64,000 nt of DNA from Thermoplasmata archaeon (GTDB lineage Archaea > Thermoplasmatota > Thermoplasmata > Methanomassiliicoccales > Methanomethylophilaceae). Numbering within the stretch: position 1 is the first letter of the stretch; each line of letters starts with the position of its first letter. The notes below the pieces were generated by a model. It made no database searches. It was not told the DNA's origin and saw nothing but the letters and a program-made list of their open reading frames with translations. The stretch is taken from NCBI GenBank assembly GCA_015063135.1, contig SUTA01000001.1, forward strand, positions 168,028-232,027, in the 5' to 3' direction. Of this stretch, positions 55,595 through 64,000 are shown piece by piece. Position numbers and translations under genes: made by a program.

Positions 55595-57223
55595 ATGGCC
55601 TTGGACCGTTCGAAGGACGCGCATTACGAGGGGCTGAACGCCTCGATAGCCTTAGCGCAGGCTTTCTTCGAGCAGACCGGTCTGAGGGAGCTGATCGATT
55701 CGAAGTTCAGCACGGACGTAAGGCAGAAGCTGTCGCCGGGAAATGCCGTGAAGGCCCTTATCGGGGACATGGTGGGGACGAAAGGACGCAGCGCATTGTT
55801 CAACATCGCGGACAGGTACATGTCCGCCCCGGTGGACCTGATGTTCGGTCCCAAGGTGGACATACCGGCCCTTGGAGGAAGGGCGTTCAGCAGGGATCTC
55901 GATCTTCTCTTCGAGATAGATCTTCCGTCATTGACCTACGAGTGCTACAGCCTGCTGGCGGAACGCTACAGATTGTCATCCAAGGTGTTCAACGTCGATG
56001 GGACCAACTTCGGAATAACGGCGTTGGGCAAGAATCCGGATCCTCCGGACGCGGCCGTGCCGGAACGGTGCGGCCATGCTAAGGACGGGCACAACGAGAG
56101 GCTGGTGCACTCGCTTCTGTCCGTCACCGACGAGAACGGGGCGGTGTGCTATGAGAGGCCCTACGACGGAGCCACAGCGGACTCCGTGATGGACAGGGAC
56201 GCTATCGAATTCCTTTCTGCGAAGGTGGATCCCAAGGAGTCCACTTTGATAGCCGACTGCAAGATCGCCACCGGGCCGTTGGTGGATCTGATGCAATCGA
56301 AGGGATTCGGATTCGTGGCGAAGTGCCCGAACAACTTCGGGCGGAAGGCAAGAGCCAGGATAGTGGAGTCCGTGCGCACGGGAACGATGGATCCCTCGGT
56401 CGTGAGAAAGGGCTGGGAGATCTACGACACCGATGCCGAGGTCGATGGAAAGATGCTGAGGTTCGTCGCCTTCAGGACGACGGACGACATCAACGAAGGC
56501 ATAGAGTATCTCAGGGAGCAGGGGCTGAAGGAGGCGCAGGCCAGGTTCGGCAGGTTCGAATCGAGAACGTTCAACTGCGACATAGATGCCAGGAGGGCTA
56601 TGGAAGAGGCCCTGTCGAACCATACCGATTCGGCGTACGATGTGAAATGGTCGATAGACGAGGTTGAGGTATCTCTGGGCTACGGGCACCGCGGACGCCC
56701 GCCGAAGGGCTCAAGGCCGATGACCAAGACCGAATACAAGGTCAGCGTCGAGCTGGCGTTCGACGGGGAGAGGGCCAAGGCCCTCTCCCAGGACCGCGGC
56801 GCGAGGGTGCTGGTCACGAACCTTCCCAGAGCATCGAAGGATGCGGAGAACATAAGGTTCGGAGCAACGGCGGATACGGTGCTGAGGGCTTATCTGGATC
56901 AATACAGGGTGGAGCACGCCTTCAGGCTGGCCAAGGACGGCATGAAGATGTCCAGGGCATACATCCACAGGCCTTCGAGGGAGAATGCGATGATGTTCGT
57001 CATCTCCTTGGGTACGATGGTCTCGGACGTCATCGGGCATGTGCTGAAGGCCAAGAGCATCGACACTACCACGGACGGGATCGCGGGCAGATGGTTCACG
57101 CTGATGTTCAAGTACGACAGGAAGAGGGATGCCGAGTACTTCGACGGACCGGACGTCCTGATCGACGAGTTCCTGAACGCAGTCCAGGCACTCGGGTTGG
57201 ATCCTGATCATCTCATCCATTGA
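55595..57223 (+). CDS. IS1634/IS4-family DDE transposase
   Basis: A 542-residue transposase catalysing cut-and-paste movement of the enclosing element. The DDE residues are visible: D in FNVDGTNFG (family D-x-T), D in STLIADCKIAT, and E in QYRVEHAFRLAKDGMKM, the Y-x2-E... K/R form of IS4-type enzymes, followed by RPVYIHRPSREN-like sequence (here AYIHRPSREN). It is full-length with no frameshift. GC-rich codons resemble the host chromosome, unlike the AT-rich genes around, suggesting long residence in related genomes. Confidence 0.9.
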   Translation: MALDRSKDAHYEGLNASIALAQAFFEQTGLRELIDSKFSTDVRQKLSPGNAVKALIGDMVGTKGRSALFNIADRYMSAPVDLMFGPKVDIPALGGRAFSRDLDLLFEIDLPSLTYECYSLLAERYRLSSKVFNVDGTNFGITALGKNPDPPDAAVPERCGHAKDGHNERLVHSLLSVTDENGAVCYERPYDGATADSVMDRDAIEFLSAKVDPKESTLIADCKIATGPLVDLMQSKGFGFVAKCPNNFGRKARARIVESVRTGTMDPSVVRKGWEIYDTDAEVDGKMLRFVAFRTTDDINEGIEYLREQGLKEAQARFGRFESRTFNCDIDARRAMEEALSNHTDSAYDVKWSIDEVEVSLGYGHRGRPPKGSRPMTKTEYKVSVELAFDGERAKALSQDRGARVLVTNLPRASKDAENIRFGATADTVLRAYLDQYRVEHAFRLAKDGMKMSRAYIHRPSRENAMMFVISLGTMVSDVIGHVLKAKSIDTTTDGIAGRWFTLMFKYDRKRDAEYFDGPDVLIDEFLNAVQALGLDPDHLIH

Positions 57224-57315
57224 CATTCCGGACAGATTGCAATCCAGGGATCGGGCAGCGGTAGCTATGGCCAGGCTCAGAAAATCAAAGATGAAGTGCC
57301 GAATTCACGACGAAC

Positions 57316-57479
57316 TATCTGGAGCTTGAATACGAACACCTCTACAACGTGAGGGACCAGACGTCCTGTTCCTCAAGATGTGCCCGAAGACCACCGGGTT
57401 GGTGGAGGAGATGCTGACATGGCTAGACCAGAAGGTCAAGATGCTCGGAGAAGAGCTGGCGAAAGGTACGGGAGAGTGA
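57316..57479 (+). pseudogene. Gene 3' remnant right of the insertion sequence
   Basis: Coding-like triplets continue from the element's edge: NYLELEYEHLYNVRDQ in one phase, then LFLKMCPKTTGLVEEML and WLDQKVKMLGEELAKG up to TGA at 57477-57479 in another. The phase change and lack of a start suggest the end of a gene that the element disrupted. The terminator just after it would belong to that gene. Family not recognised. Confidence 0.4.
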
Positions 57480-57486
57480 TTTAATC

Positions 57487-57506
57487 GGGCGGGGTTTCCC
57501 CCGCCC
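57487..57506 (+). terminator. Terminator hairpin
   Basis: GGGCGGGG and CCCCGCCC form a perfect 8-bp stem with a TTTC loop, 8 bp after the TGA of the gene remnant. Confidence 0.6.
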
Positions 57507-57555
57507 TCGCATTTCAAAGACCGTGCTTCTTGGCTCCGATTCAACAATCTCATAG

Positions 57556-59688
57556 TCAAATCTTTTTATCATCCACTTGCCCCATCATCAGATTATAGTG
57601 GTCCATATATCCCATTTTTGAAAAGACTTCTTTGAATATGCGTTTGTATATCTTGATGGATTCTTCATCTATGCTATAATCAACAGGCTCGCTAAGAATA
57701 TGTGACCCTCCGTTGATCTCTCTAGTTAAATCCCTCATCAAAATGCTATCTTTACCCTCGAACTTATCTCTGCATTTTTCATAACTGCTCAATCCGACCA
57801 TGTTCTCAAAGAAATTCTGCAGTATCCGTCTCATTACATTGAATGAGGTTACGGGACTATCCGAAGTTGCGTATTCTGCCCACAATTGTTGATATCCGCT
57901 TACAATTGTGGACTTATTTGTTGTTTCGATTGATGAACGATTGTCTGATTTGACAATGCGATTATAGCTGCTGTATTTACCCTCACAATCTGATTCGCTG
58001 TGAAAATGAACATTATGTGTGAACAGAATAATCTGATCTATGTTTTGTATATTATCGGGGGATTTTACATTAAAAATAATTGCTCTGGTAACAGAGATGA
58101 TTATGGACATGACATCATTATCCATGCTGTTTACGGGATCGTCAATTACAACAATTTTATGCGCTAACATGTCCAGGGGATCGGGCGAGCCTCTAACTAA
58201 ACAATAGAAATAAAGAAATGCAACCAAATTTGATTCCCCTTCGCTCAGAGTGTCCGTAGCATCAGAACCATCTGGCCTAACAATACAGTACGTTCCCTCA
58301 GAAGATTCGTTCTTTATAAGTTTAAAATTTGTAAAACCATACGATTTCAAAAAGTAATTGATATCATCAACTGTCTTGGTGATATCCGTAATCTGGGTAT
58401 TTATCCCCTTCAGGCTTTCTAATATTTTCACTTTATTGTTTTTCGCTTCATCGAGTGCGGCTTGTTTCTCAGCGAGAGTCTTTGAAATTGCCTCATTCTT
58501 TACCTTGTATTCGTCGGTTTCCTCTTTGCAATTCTTTGCAAGAAGGCCCCATATCGATTTTGTAAATTCTTTTTCGACCTCTTTTATACGATCGATATCT
58601 TCATTGCGTTGAGATATTTGCTCATTTAGCGTTCCAATCTGGGTGTTATAGTTTTCAACGACAGAATCTATGGATTCCAACTCAATAATGGTAGAGGGTT
58701 CATCCAATTTCTTTTCAATTAATGAACGATTTGTTCTTATAGTGTCCACAATTGACTGCCTAGCGTTCCTAAGGGGCCGGTAATCATAAGTCTCTAACGA
58801 ATCGAATTCTAAATTGTCGAGACACGCCCCAATATACTGGTAATATGTACTCAGTTCGCCTATGGTTTTGTTTAACTTGCTTATATTCTCTTCATAGATT
58901 TGATTAAACACTTCCTCCAACCGTTCTTTGAAATTGGGAGGCAATTGCTGCATACAGTAGGGACACAACTGTCCTGAATTCATCTCTCTCCCTTTCTTAA
59001 CCCAGTCAATATTATTCAATCTGCGATAGTATTCGTTCAGATTGCTTTGAGACGGACTGACGATTGGCATCCCTAATATGCTGATATCTATCTCCTGTAG
59101 CTCTATCTCCTGTTGCATGAGGTGCTTGTCTTGTTCCTTTTTGGACAATAATTCATGCATCTCGTCAATTCTATCCATTGAAGTCGAATCTGCATAATAG
59201 TCCTCGAACTCGCGTAGAAGATCATTAGCTAATTTAGTCTTGTTGTTATTGTATCCTTTCGACCATTTTTCATCATAAGTTTTTGAAAGAGTTGTACGTT
59301 CTTTCCAAACGAGACCTGCATAATTGTCCAGTATGCTTTTTTTAGACTCTTCGGCAGTTTTGATATCTCCCTCTAGCACTTCAATCGAAGACTCGCATTC
59401 TTTCAGCGCCTTAGTCTGTATTTCTTTAAGAGTCAGAAGTTCAGCGTTATCGGATCCAAAAGTGTAGATGCCGGGAATTGCGGTTTTTAAATCTTGTTTG
59501 AACTGTTTGTCATAAATCATTAACTTTTGACCTTTGTCTGTTAAACAATCTGGATGTTCACGAATATATTTCGTAATGCTAGACTTACCCGTCCCATTCT
59601 TTCCATAGAAATAGTTGATTTTTTCCAGAGGAACATCAACTCCATCGGGAAATGTTGGCAAAGATGGTATGACAAGTCTGCTTCTCAT
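57556..59688 (-). CDS. Zinc-hook AAA_13 ATPase, RloC-like (candidate anticodon nuclease)
   Basis: A 710-residue SMC/Rad50-like ATPase. Walker A GKNGTGKSS is at residues 29-37, signature LSEGESN near 485 and Walker B KIVVIDDPVNSMD near 515. Between them is a coiled coil broken by CPYC at about residues 242-245, which fits a zinc hook. This plan is that of RloC, a PrrC relative that cuts tRNA anticodons in response to DNA damage or phage. The C-terminal 110 residues include an R-x3-INGGSH segment consistent with a HEPN nuclease end. The nuclease role is inference; other AAA_13 proteins share the ATPase. The gene is AT-rich, leaderless (TTTATTAA 25-34 bp before the ATG) and monocistronic. Confidence 0.7.
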   Translation of the reverse strand: MRSRLVIPSLPTFPDGVDVPLEKINYFYGKNGTGKSSITKYIREHPDCLTDKGQKLMIYDKQFKQDLKTAIPGIYTFGSDNAELLTLKEIQTKALKECESSIEVLEGDIKTAEESKKSILDNYAGLVWKERTTLSKTYDEKWSKGYNNNKTKLANDLLREFEDYYADSTSMDRIDEMHELLSKKEQDKHLMQQEIELQEIDISILGMPIVSPSQSNLNEYYRRLNNIDWVKKGREMNSGQLCPYCMQQLPPNFKERLEEVFNQIYEENISKLNKTIGELSTYYQYIGACLDNLEFDSLETYDYRPLRNARQSIVDTIRTNRSLIEKKLDEPSTIIELESIDSVVENYNTQIGTLNEQISQRNEDIDRIKEVEKEFTKSIWGLLAKNCKEETDEYKVKNEAISKTLAEKQAALDEAKNNKVKILESLKGINTQITDITKTVDDINYFLKSYGFTNFKLIKNESSEGTYCIVRPDGSDATDTLSEGESNLVAFLYFYCLVRGSPDPLDMLAHKIVVIDDPVNSMDNDVMSIIISVTRAIIFNVKSPDNIQNIDQIILFTHNVHFHSESDCEGKYSSYNRIVKSDNRSSIETTNKSTIVSGYQQLWAEYATSDSPVTSFNVMRRILQNFFENMVGLSSYEKCRDKFEGKDSILMRDLTREINGGSHILSEPVDYSIDEESIKIYKRIFKEVFSKMGYMDHYNLMMGQVDDKKI

Positions 59689-59904
59689 TGACTATGGGAT
59701 GTTATTCTAATTGTTAATAAACACTGGTGTGATTCACTAAAGCATTATATTCTGAATGGCCCAAATATTAAGAATGGTAACCCATAAGTCCAAAATATTG
59801 TAGTCGTGTAGAAAATGCTACGCGTAAGAGATGTTTTAAATATCCGTTGATAGATGAGATAATATCCTGATAAGACCCGTAGGATAGGTCGCCATCGGCG
59901 GCCC

Positions 59905-60480
59905 TTAGCGCCTGCGGGCAATGGATATTTTGTCGCGGATTACCTCGATTGATGTGTCCCCGTATTCAAAACGTGCTCTGGATGCTCCGGCGATGAAATC
60001 CGCCAATTGGATGCACTTATTCTGATCGGATTTGGCTTTGTCTGCATTCTTCAGATTAACACCGTGCCTTTTGGCTTCTTCCGTGCATATTGCCCTCAAT
60101 CTGTCTACCGATATGAACCTGCATCCATCCAAAAGGATGTTTGTATCGCGGCATTGAAGAACATCCATCGCATCGGAAACAACCTCTCTGAGGATCTTCT
60201 CATACAACTCATTCCCGTATACCGGGTGATGGTCCGAAGGATTGTTCTTGTCGACTACGGTGTATACAGCATTGAATCTCAGTGTCGACATGGCCGAAAG
60301 GACTTCCTCCCTTACCTGCGGGAGGGAGTTATGCCATTTGCGTTCGGTATCCTTGGGGAGAAGATTGGCGGTCTTCTTCAGATTGCGGGGCCTCAGCATG
60401 ACGATGGCGGCGATCGCGAAATACTTGATCCCGTGGGAACCGAGATCTCCGGATTCATCGATAGCGATAAGCCCTGTCAT
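59905..60480 (-). CDS. DUF3800 protein
   Basis: A 191-residue DUF3800 protein, a family predicted to have an RNase H-like fold and common in mobile and defence regions. The visible acidic residues are in IAIDESGD (first strand), VVDKNNP, LLDGC and QNKCIQLADFIAGA (Asp after LQ/LA, then a helix), giving the DED(D)-like set. It is shorter than the usual 230-280 and ends soon after the last motif. It lies between the zinc-hook ATPase and the DUF6293 gene on the same strand, but gaps of 71 and 217 bp do not prove an operon. A decayed relative is present at 52.5 kb. Confidence 0.75.
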   Translation of the reverse strand: MTGLIAIDESGDLGSHGIKYFAIAAIVMLRPRNLKKTANLLPKDTERKWHNSLPQVREEVLSAMSTLRFNAVYTVVDKNNPSDHHPVYGNELYEKILREVVSDAMDVLQCRDTNILLDGCRFISVDRLRAICTEEAKRHGVNLKNADKAKSDQNKCIQLADFIAGASRARFEYGDTSIEVIRDKISIARRR

Positions 60481-60550
60481 GGTAAAACAACAACAGTAAG
60501 AGATAACAGGATTATAGTAATAACGCCGAGGTCGTCACGACAGCCGGAAT

Positions 60551-61384
60551 TCACAACCCGGCGAACTCCTCTACCGCCCTCGCCTGCTCCTCCAATGGCA
60601 ACATCCCGTCCACCCATAGAACCGGAATATCGACGCACCATCTGCGGAACGTCCTCGATCTGAGGAATTCGTGTGTGCGGCGTATGTACTCTTCACCCGT
60701 TTCCGAAAACGGGAACGGTATCCCGTCATACTTCCCTTCGCATATGCATGATACGCACACGTCCTCTGGCGTGTCCACGACTATCACGTAATGATCCTCG
60801 ACGAAGAAATCCAGTGCATCCTTTGCACAGCTGCCCATTCCTGAACTCTCGTAGAATCCGCCCTCTTTATCCATCGTCTCCAGGAATTTCATCTCGGCCG
60901 CGGATTCGCCCTTCGTCGTGCCGTCCCCGTCGTAATGCAGCAGCATGAACTCCTCGGCACCGACGGTATAGCGTCTGGTAGCCACCTTGAACAGCTTCAC
61001 GTCGGGGTTGAGGAAGGCGAAGATCCCCAGGGCGGCGATGAACTCGCTCGGCCCGGAGGACAGGTTGGCGTGGACCTCGGCATCTGGGTGTTCTTTACGG
61101 ATCCGGGAGTAGAGGACGCTCAGTGCACGGACCATCCTGGAGAGGTCGTAGACGGGGTCGTCGGTGTGCTCGGTCACGAGGCATTCAGGGAGAGAGGAAC
61201 GGATTTGCCTGCAGACCGATTGGAAGTGGTCCTCGTAGAGCTTCGCGCTGGCGGTCCCGGGATCGCGGATGTAACGGAACAGGTGGACCTCGTCCGCCTT
61301 GTAGAAGATCGAGGGGGAGGAGACCATCACGGTCTCGGTGGTGACGCAGGAGATGACGATGATGTAGGGGTTTGGCATATACAT
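60551..61384 (-). CDS. DUF6293/CARF-like protein
   Basis: A 277-residue protein whose N-terminal 135 residues resemble the CARF-like Rossmann domain of the DUF6293 (haloarchaeal HFX_2341) group. Visible are a strand at VISCVTTETVM, VHLFRYIRDP, DDPVYDLSRMVRAL, then the conserved glycine turn NLSSGPSEFIAALG (usually N-x-SSG-x-K), and LFKVATRRY. CARF domains sense nucleotide signals such as cyclic oligoadenylates. The C-terminal half does not look like the usual winged helix. It has a cysteine-rich VCVSCICEG segment and is unassigned. No CRISPR array or cas gene is in the window. An ATG at 61378 is an alternative start. Confidence 0.6.
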   Translation of the reverse strand: MYMPNPYIIVISCVTTETVMVSSPSIFYKADEVHLFRYIRDPGTASAKLYEDHFQSVCRQIRSSLPECLVTEHTDDPVYDLSRMVRALSVLYSRIRKEHPDAEVHANLSSGPSEFIAALGIFAFLNPDVKLFKVATRRYTVGAEEFMLLHYDGDGTTKGESAAEMKFLETMDKEGGFYESSGMGSCAKDALDFFVEDHYVIVVDTPEDVCVSCICEGKYDGIPFPFSETGEEYIRRTHEFLRSRTFRRWCVDIPVLWVDGMLPLEEQARAVEEFAGL

Positions 61385-61432
61385 CCGACTTGGATCGTTA
61401 ATGGAGTTGTGCTATGGTGTTTTCGAGATGCT

Positions 61433-61843
61433 TCAATCGTACTGGAGCAGTACGTCCAGCCTTGCCTGGATGTCCTTCTCCGCATAGGGGAGGCCTTTCT
61501 TCAGTTCCTCCTGAAGGATGCCCCTATACCTCAGTGCCTTGGCCTGGGACGAGAAGGATCTGACGAGGATGTGTTCGCCGCGTTCCGTTTCCTTGGCGAT
61601 GTCCTTGGCCTCAGTGAGGGTGCGGGCGACGATCAGATCTGGATTCTCCGAAAAGAGGAGATAGAACTTGCTGCCTGTCTTCTCGATGAGCATGTCCATC
61701 TGCAGCTTGTCTTCCGGGCGCATGATGTAAATGATGATATCGTCGCCGCCATCAAGACCGAGCTTCTTCACTTCGGTGCCGACCGCCAGGATCCTCTTCC
61801 TGCCGGTTACGGTGATGGTTTTCGGGGTCTTGATATAAAACAT
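61433..61843 (-). CDS. AbrB/SpoVT-like domain protein
   Basis: A 136-residue protein if started at ATG 61843 (the frame extends to 61909, but the extra 22 residues are AT-rich and unstructured). The N-terminal 40 residues, KTITVTGRKRILAVGTEVKKLGL then GGDDIIIYI, have the swapped-hairpin AbrB pattern (strand, T-x-x-G-R, then L-x-GD/GG-x2-V). It therefore probably binds DNA as a dimer and may control the divergent KAP gene 105-117 bp away. The C-terminal 90 residues are helical, Lys/Glu-rich, and unassigned. TATA-like TTTATTATAT lies at 61870-61880 just before the ATG. Confidence 0.6.
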   Translation of the reverse strand: MFYIKTPKTITVTGRKRILAVGTEVKKLGLDGGDDIIIYIMRPEDKLQMDMLIEKTGSKFYLLFSENPDLIVARTLTEAKDIAKETERGEHILVRSFSSQAKALRYRGILQEELKKGLPYAEKDIQARLDVLLQYD

Positions 61844-61959
61844 CAAGCGTAGTAAATAGGAGTTGGAGATATAATAAAAGCGATATACAAGTGTATACCA
61901 GAACTGCATTGCCAGTTTGTTTATGGTAGTTATTCACGCATTATATTGTGCATATTGAA

Positions 61960-63900
61960 ATGCTTCAAACGGATTACAATCGTGAAATGACGGACGATGA
62001 ACTATTCCGCGGAAACCCCATCAAACATGGTTCAGAGGATTTGCTGGACCGTTCGGGAATTGCAGACAGCGTTTCCAGACTGATCTGTAACGATAATCAG
62101 AAAGAATGCTGTACGATAGGCATATTGGGTCCGTGGGGGTGCGGAAAGTCTTCCATCATCAACATGATCAGGGAAAATGTAGAAAAGAATCGCAAAGATG
62201 TGGTTTTCATCGATTTTTCCCCGATTGACTATCAATCTAATGCTGAAGATATCGCCAGAATCTTTTTTGAAGTCCTTATCGCTGGTCTCAAAAGGCATAA
62301 GCGCCCCCTGTCGTTTTTGGGATACAAGCGTGATATGAAGAAGATTGCAGGAAAATCGATAGAAACCGCCGCTAGAGTCCTCTTTTCCCCAAAAGATGTG
62401 AATCCCATAATCGCCAACATCAAAGAATTGTCAGGTGCGATTTTCGATCCTGCTAATCATGACCCGGTCGACATTGTCAGGGATAAAATATCGGTCCTGT
62501 TGACCAAATCCAAAATCAAATTGGCGATTGTAATCGATGATTTAGACCGTTTGATGCCTGGAGAGGCTGCACAAATACTGAAACTGATACGCATAACAGC
62601 ATGCTTCGACAATGTCTACTATATTCTGGGCTATGATGAAATCATTCTGTCCAAACAAATCGACAAGTTCAGCGGATACGACGGCCACGGGTATCTTGAA
62701 AAATTCATCCAAGTGCCGGTTCACTTACCAGAAATCAATTCGGATCTGCTTCAAAGAATCCTCTTCAATCACATTTCGACTATTCTTACGTCATACCAGT
62801 TCGAAATCAAAGACATCACGTCATCCGTATGTCGCGCAATCCCTCTGAAAACCATGAGGGACCTGTACATCCTTCTCAACAGATTCAGATTCAAAATCGG
62901 CATGTGTCCCGGCGACATCTGTCCAGAGGACCTGCTAGCATTGACATTCATAGAGATGAAAGATCTGGAACTATACAATTGGCTATTCGACAATCGGTTC
63001 GATCTGTGTAAAATCAAATCGCCATTCATGAGGGATAGCGAGATAGATGATCCGAACAATCATGATTTCGATCTTCTCCGCGAGTACACGGGCCGTTCCG
63101 TAGATCCGAAAATGAATGGCGCGGTATTCTTCATGTATCCACATCTTGGCAAATCATATTACGAGTTAATAGACCCTGATGTAAGGAAAGATCGCATCCG
63201 CTCCAGTATTTCATGCAGTACATATTTCATTCTCAACGAATCGTCCATTCCGGTCAGCAACAGTCAGATAGATCGGATCATCAACGATCCCGATTGTGGC
63301 GGAGTGTTGGAGGAGATGTTGTTGGACATGACAATCAACAAGAAGGGGAACATCAGCATCCTTCTGGACAAGGTGAATGAAAGGCTATCCGAACTGTTGC
63401 CGCTGAATGCAGGCACTATGGCAAAAATACTGATGTACGAGACAGAAAATCAGGAGTTCTGCGAATTGCTGCCATACGGGTCAAGGCATTCTTCGTCCTG
63501 GGAGAAACTGTTGAATTCCATTTTCAACATGATGGGCGATGAATTGATCGAGCAGTTTTTCATCAACGGCATGAGCTATTCAAACCCGAATGCTGTTGCG
63601 ATGGCCTTCGAATACTTATATGGTGTTAGAAACGGATCTGTCGTTAATGGGCCTGCCCCAATGTCCATAAAGTGTCTCGACAAGTACATAAGCGCGATAA
63701 AAGAGCAATTGATAGAACTGGCACCGGAGTTCGAGAGAAACATTAACGGTGAACATTTGAGACTATACTTTATATTCCTCAGTCTTGCTGATTCAAATGT
63801 TGCAAAAAGTGTCTTTAACGAATCGTTCGAAAATGATGAGGACATTGTCGTTTATCTGAAGCAAAATTTCAACCCTGACTTTGACACACCTGCGCGATAG
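61960..63900 (+). CDS. KAP-family P-loop NTPase
   Basis: A 646-residue KAP NTPase (frame opens at GTG 61948; ATG 61960 is preferred). Walker A GPWGCGKSS is near residue 57 and Walker B IVIDDLDRLMPGEA near 190, with the KAP-typical DDLDR and following helix. Canonical KAP proteins carry membrane helices between these motifs. Here the intervening region has FLGYKRDMKKIAG and few hydrophobic runs, so it is probably a soluble, short form. The C-terminal 330 residues are helical and unassigned. KAP ATPases are associated with plasmid, phage or defence islands. Codon use is moderately AT-rich. Its regulator may be the divergent AbrB-like gene. Confidence 0.75.
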   Translation: MLQTDYNREMTDDELFRGNPIKHGSEDLLDRSGIADSVSRLICNDNQKECCTIGILGPWGCGKSSIINMIRENVEKNRKDVVFIDFSPIDYQSNAEDIARIFFEVLIAGLKRHKRPLSFLGYKRDMKKIAGKSIETAARVLFSPKDVNPIIANIKELSGAIFDPANHDPVDIVRDKISVLLTKSKIKLAIVIDDLDRLMPGEAAQILKLIRITACFDNVYYILGYDEIILSKQIDKFSGYDGHGYLEKFIQVPVHLPEINSDLLQRILFNHISTILTSYQFEIKDITSSVCRAIPLKTMRDLYILLNRFRFKIGMCPGDICPEDLLALTFIEMKDLELYNWLFDNRFDLCKIKSPFMRDSEIDDPNNHDFDLLREYTGRSVDPKMNGAVFFMYPHLGKSYYELIDPDVRKDRIRSSISCSTYFILNESSIPVSNSQIDRIINDPDCGGVLEEMLLDMTINKKGNISILLDKVNERLSELLPLNAGTMAKILMYETENQEFCELLPYGSRHSSSWEKLLNSIFNMMGDELIEQFFINGMSYSNPNAVAMAFEYLYGVRNGSVVNGPAPMSIKCLDKYISAIKEQLIELAPEFERNINGEHLRLYFIFLSLADSNVAKSVFNESFENDEDIVVYLKQNFNPDFDTPAR

Positions 63901-63947
63901 CGTCTGCTGACAGAATCGGGAACCGGCATAATTTGACAGTAGCCCAT

Positions 63948-63966
63948 GACCCCGCTGCGCGGGGTC
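63948..63966 (+). terminator. Terminator hairpin after KAP gene
   Basis: GACCCCGC and GCGGGGTC form a perfect 8-bp stem with a 3-base loop, 47 bp after the KAP stop. Confidence 0.55.
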
Positions 63967-64000
63967 TTAGGATACTGCTGTCCCCCTGCTTTTGCGCATT

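Larger units (their letters stand above)
55307..57309 (+). mobile_element. IS1634-type insertion sequence, complete, 2003 bp
   Basis: Perfect 17-bp terminal inverted repeats CGTGAATTCGGCACTTC (55307-55323) and GAAGTGCCGAATTCACG (57293-57309) enclose one intact transposase gene. I could not see a clear target duplication: flanking ATGACA on the left and ACGAAC on the right differ. The gene's N-terminal relic at 52.7 kb shows that the element has been active nearby. Confidence 0.85.

Overview
The window looks like a high-GC chromosome segment from an archaeon, most likely a methanogen of the order Methanomassiliicoccales. The evidence is an ABCE1/Rli1 ribosome-recycling ATPase (archaeal/eukaryotic only), TATA-like boxes about 22-34 bp upstream of many start codons (mostly leaderless genes), archaeal-type Ser-His-Asp signal peptidases, and very large adhesin-like proteins with InlB-type repeats as known from gut Methanomassiliicoccales. 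The order-level call is inference: there is no rRNA or methanogenesis gene in the window.

Layout. 1-8.4 kb is mostly ordinary chromosome: the 3' part of a CDF metal transporter, an Rpn/PD-(D/E)XK protein with a duplicated tail, a PHP-domain protein coupled to a YqfO-like protein, a DUF4143 ATPase convergent on rli/ABCE1, and a Phd/RelE-type toxin-antitoxin pair. 8.3-11.2 kb holds a Sel1-repeat protein, a hairpin-rich stretch that is a candidate non-coding RNA, and a SemiSWEET-like protein. 11.3-42.5 kb is one tightly packed minus-strand operon of seven genes, in transcription order: SipW-like signal peptidase, small TasA-like secreted protein, single-pass membrane protein with a long stalk, second SipW-like peptidase, larger TasA-like secreted protein with InlB repeats, a 7154-residue adhesin, and a 910-residue membrane-anchored InlB-repeat protein. 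43-64 kb is an accessory region: RloA/RloB-like pair, Fic protein, HEPN-like protein, an intact IS1634-type element and its relics, a zinc-hook AAA ATPase resembling RloC, DUF3800, a CARF-like DUF6293 protein, an AbrB-like protein and a KAP ATPase. It also holds a nucleotide-sugar pair (phosphohexomutase plus NDP-glucose pyrophosphorylase) and an AceTr-like transporter.

The most notable content is the 31-kb surface operon. It couples two dedicated signal peptidases to SipW-type substrates, a membrane stalk protein and giant adhesins. This resembles in logic the bacterial tapA-sipW-tasA fibre operon but is built around a 21-kb adhesin gene. I infer that it builds an export-dependent fibre or adhesive surface layer.

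Several genes show single-nucleotide anomalies. One extra base near 5.85 kb would explain the loss of both convergent stop codons. One extra base at 41,782-41,784 separates a signal peptide from its ATG. An in-frame TAG splits the RloB-like gene; in a pyrrolysine-using lineage this could be decoded rather than being a nonsense mutation.
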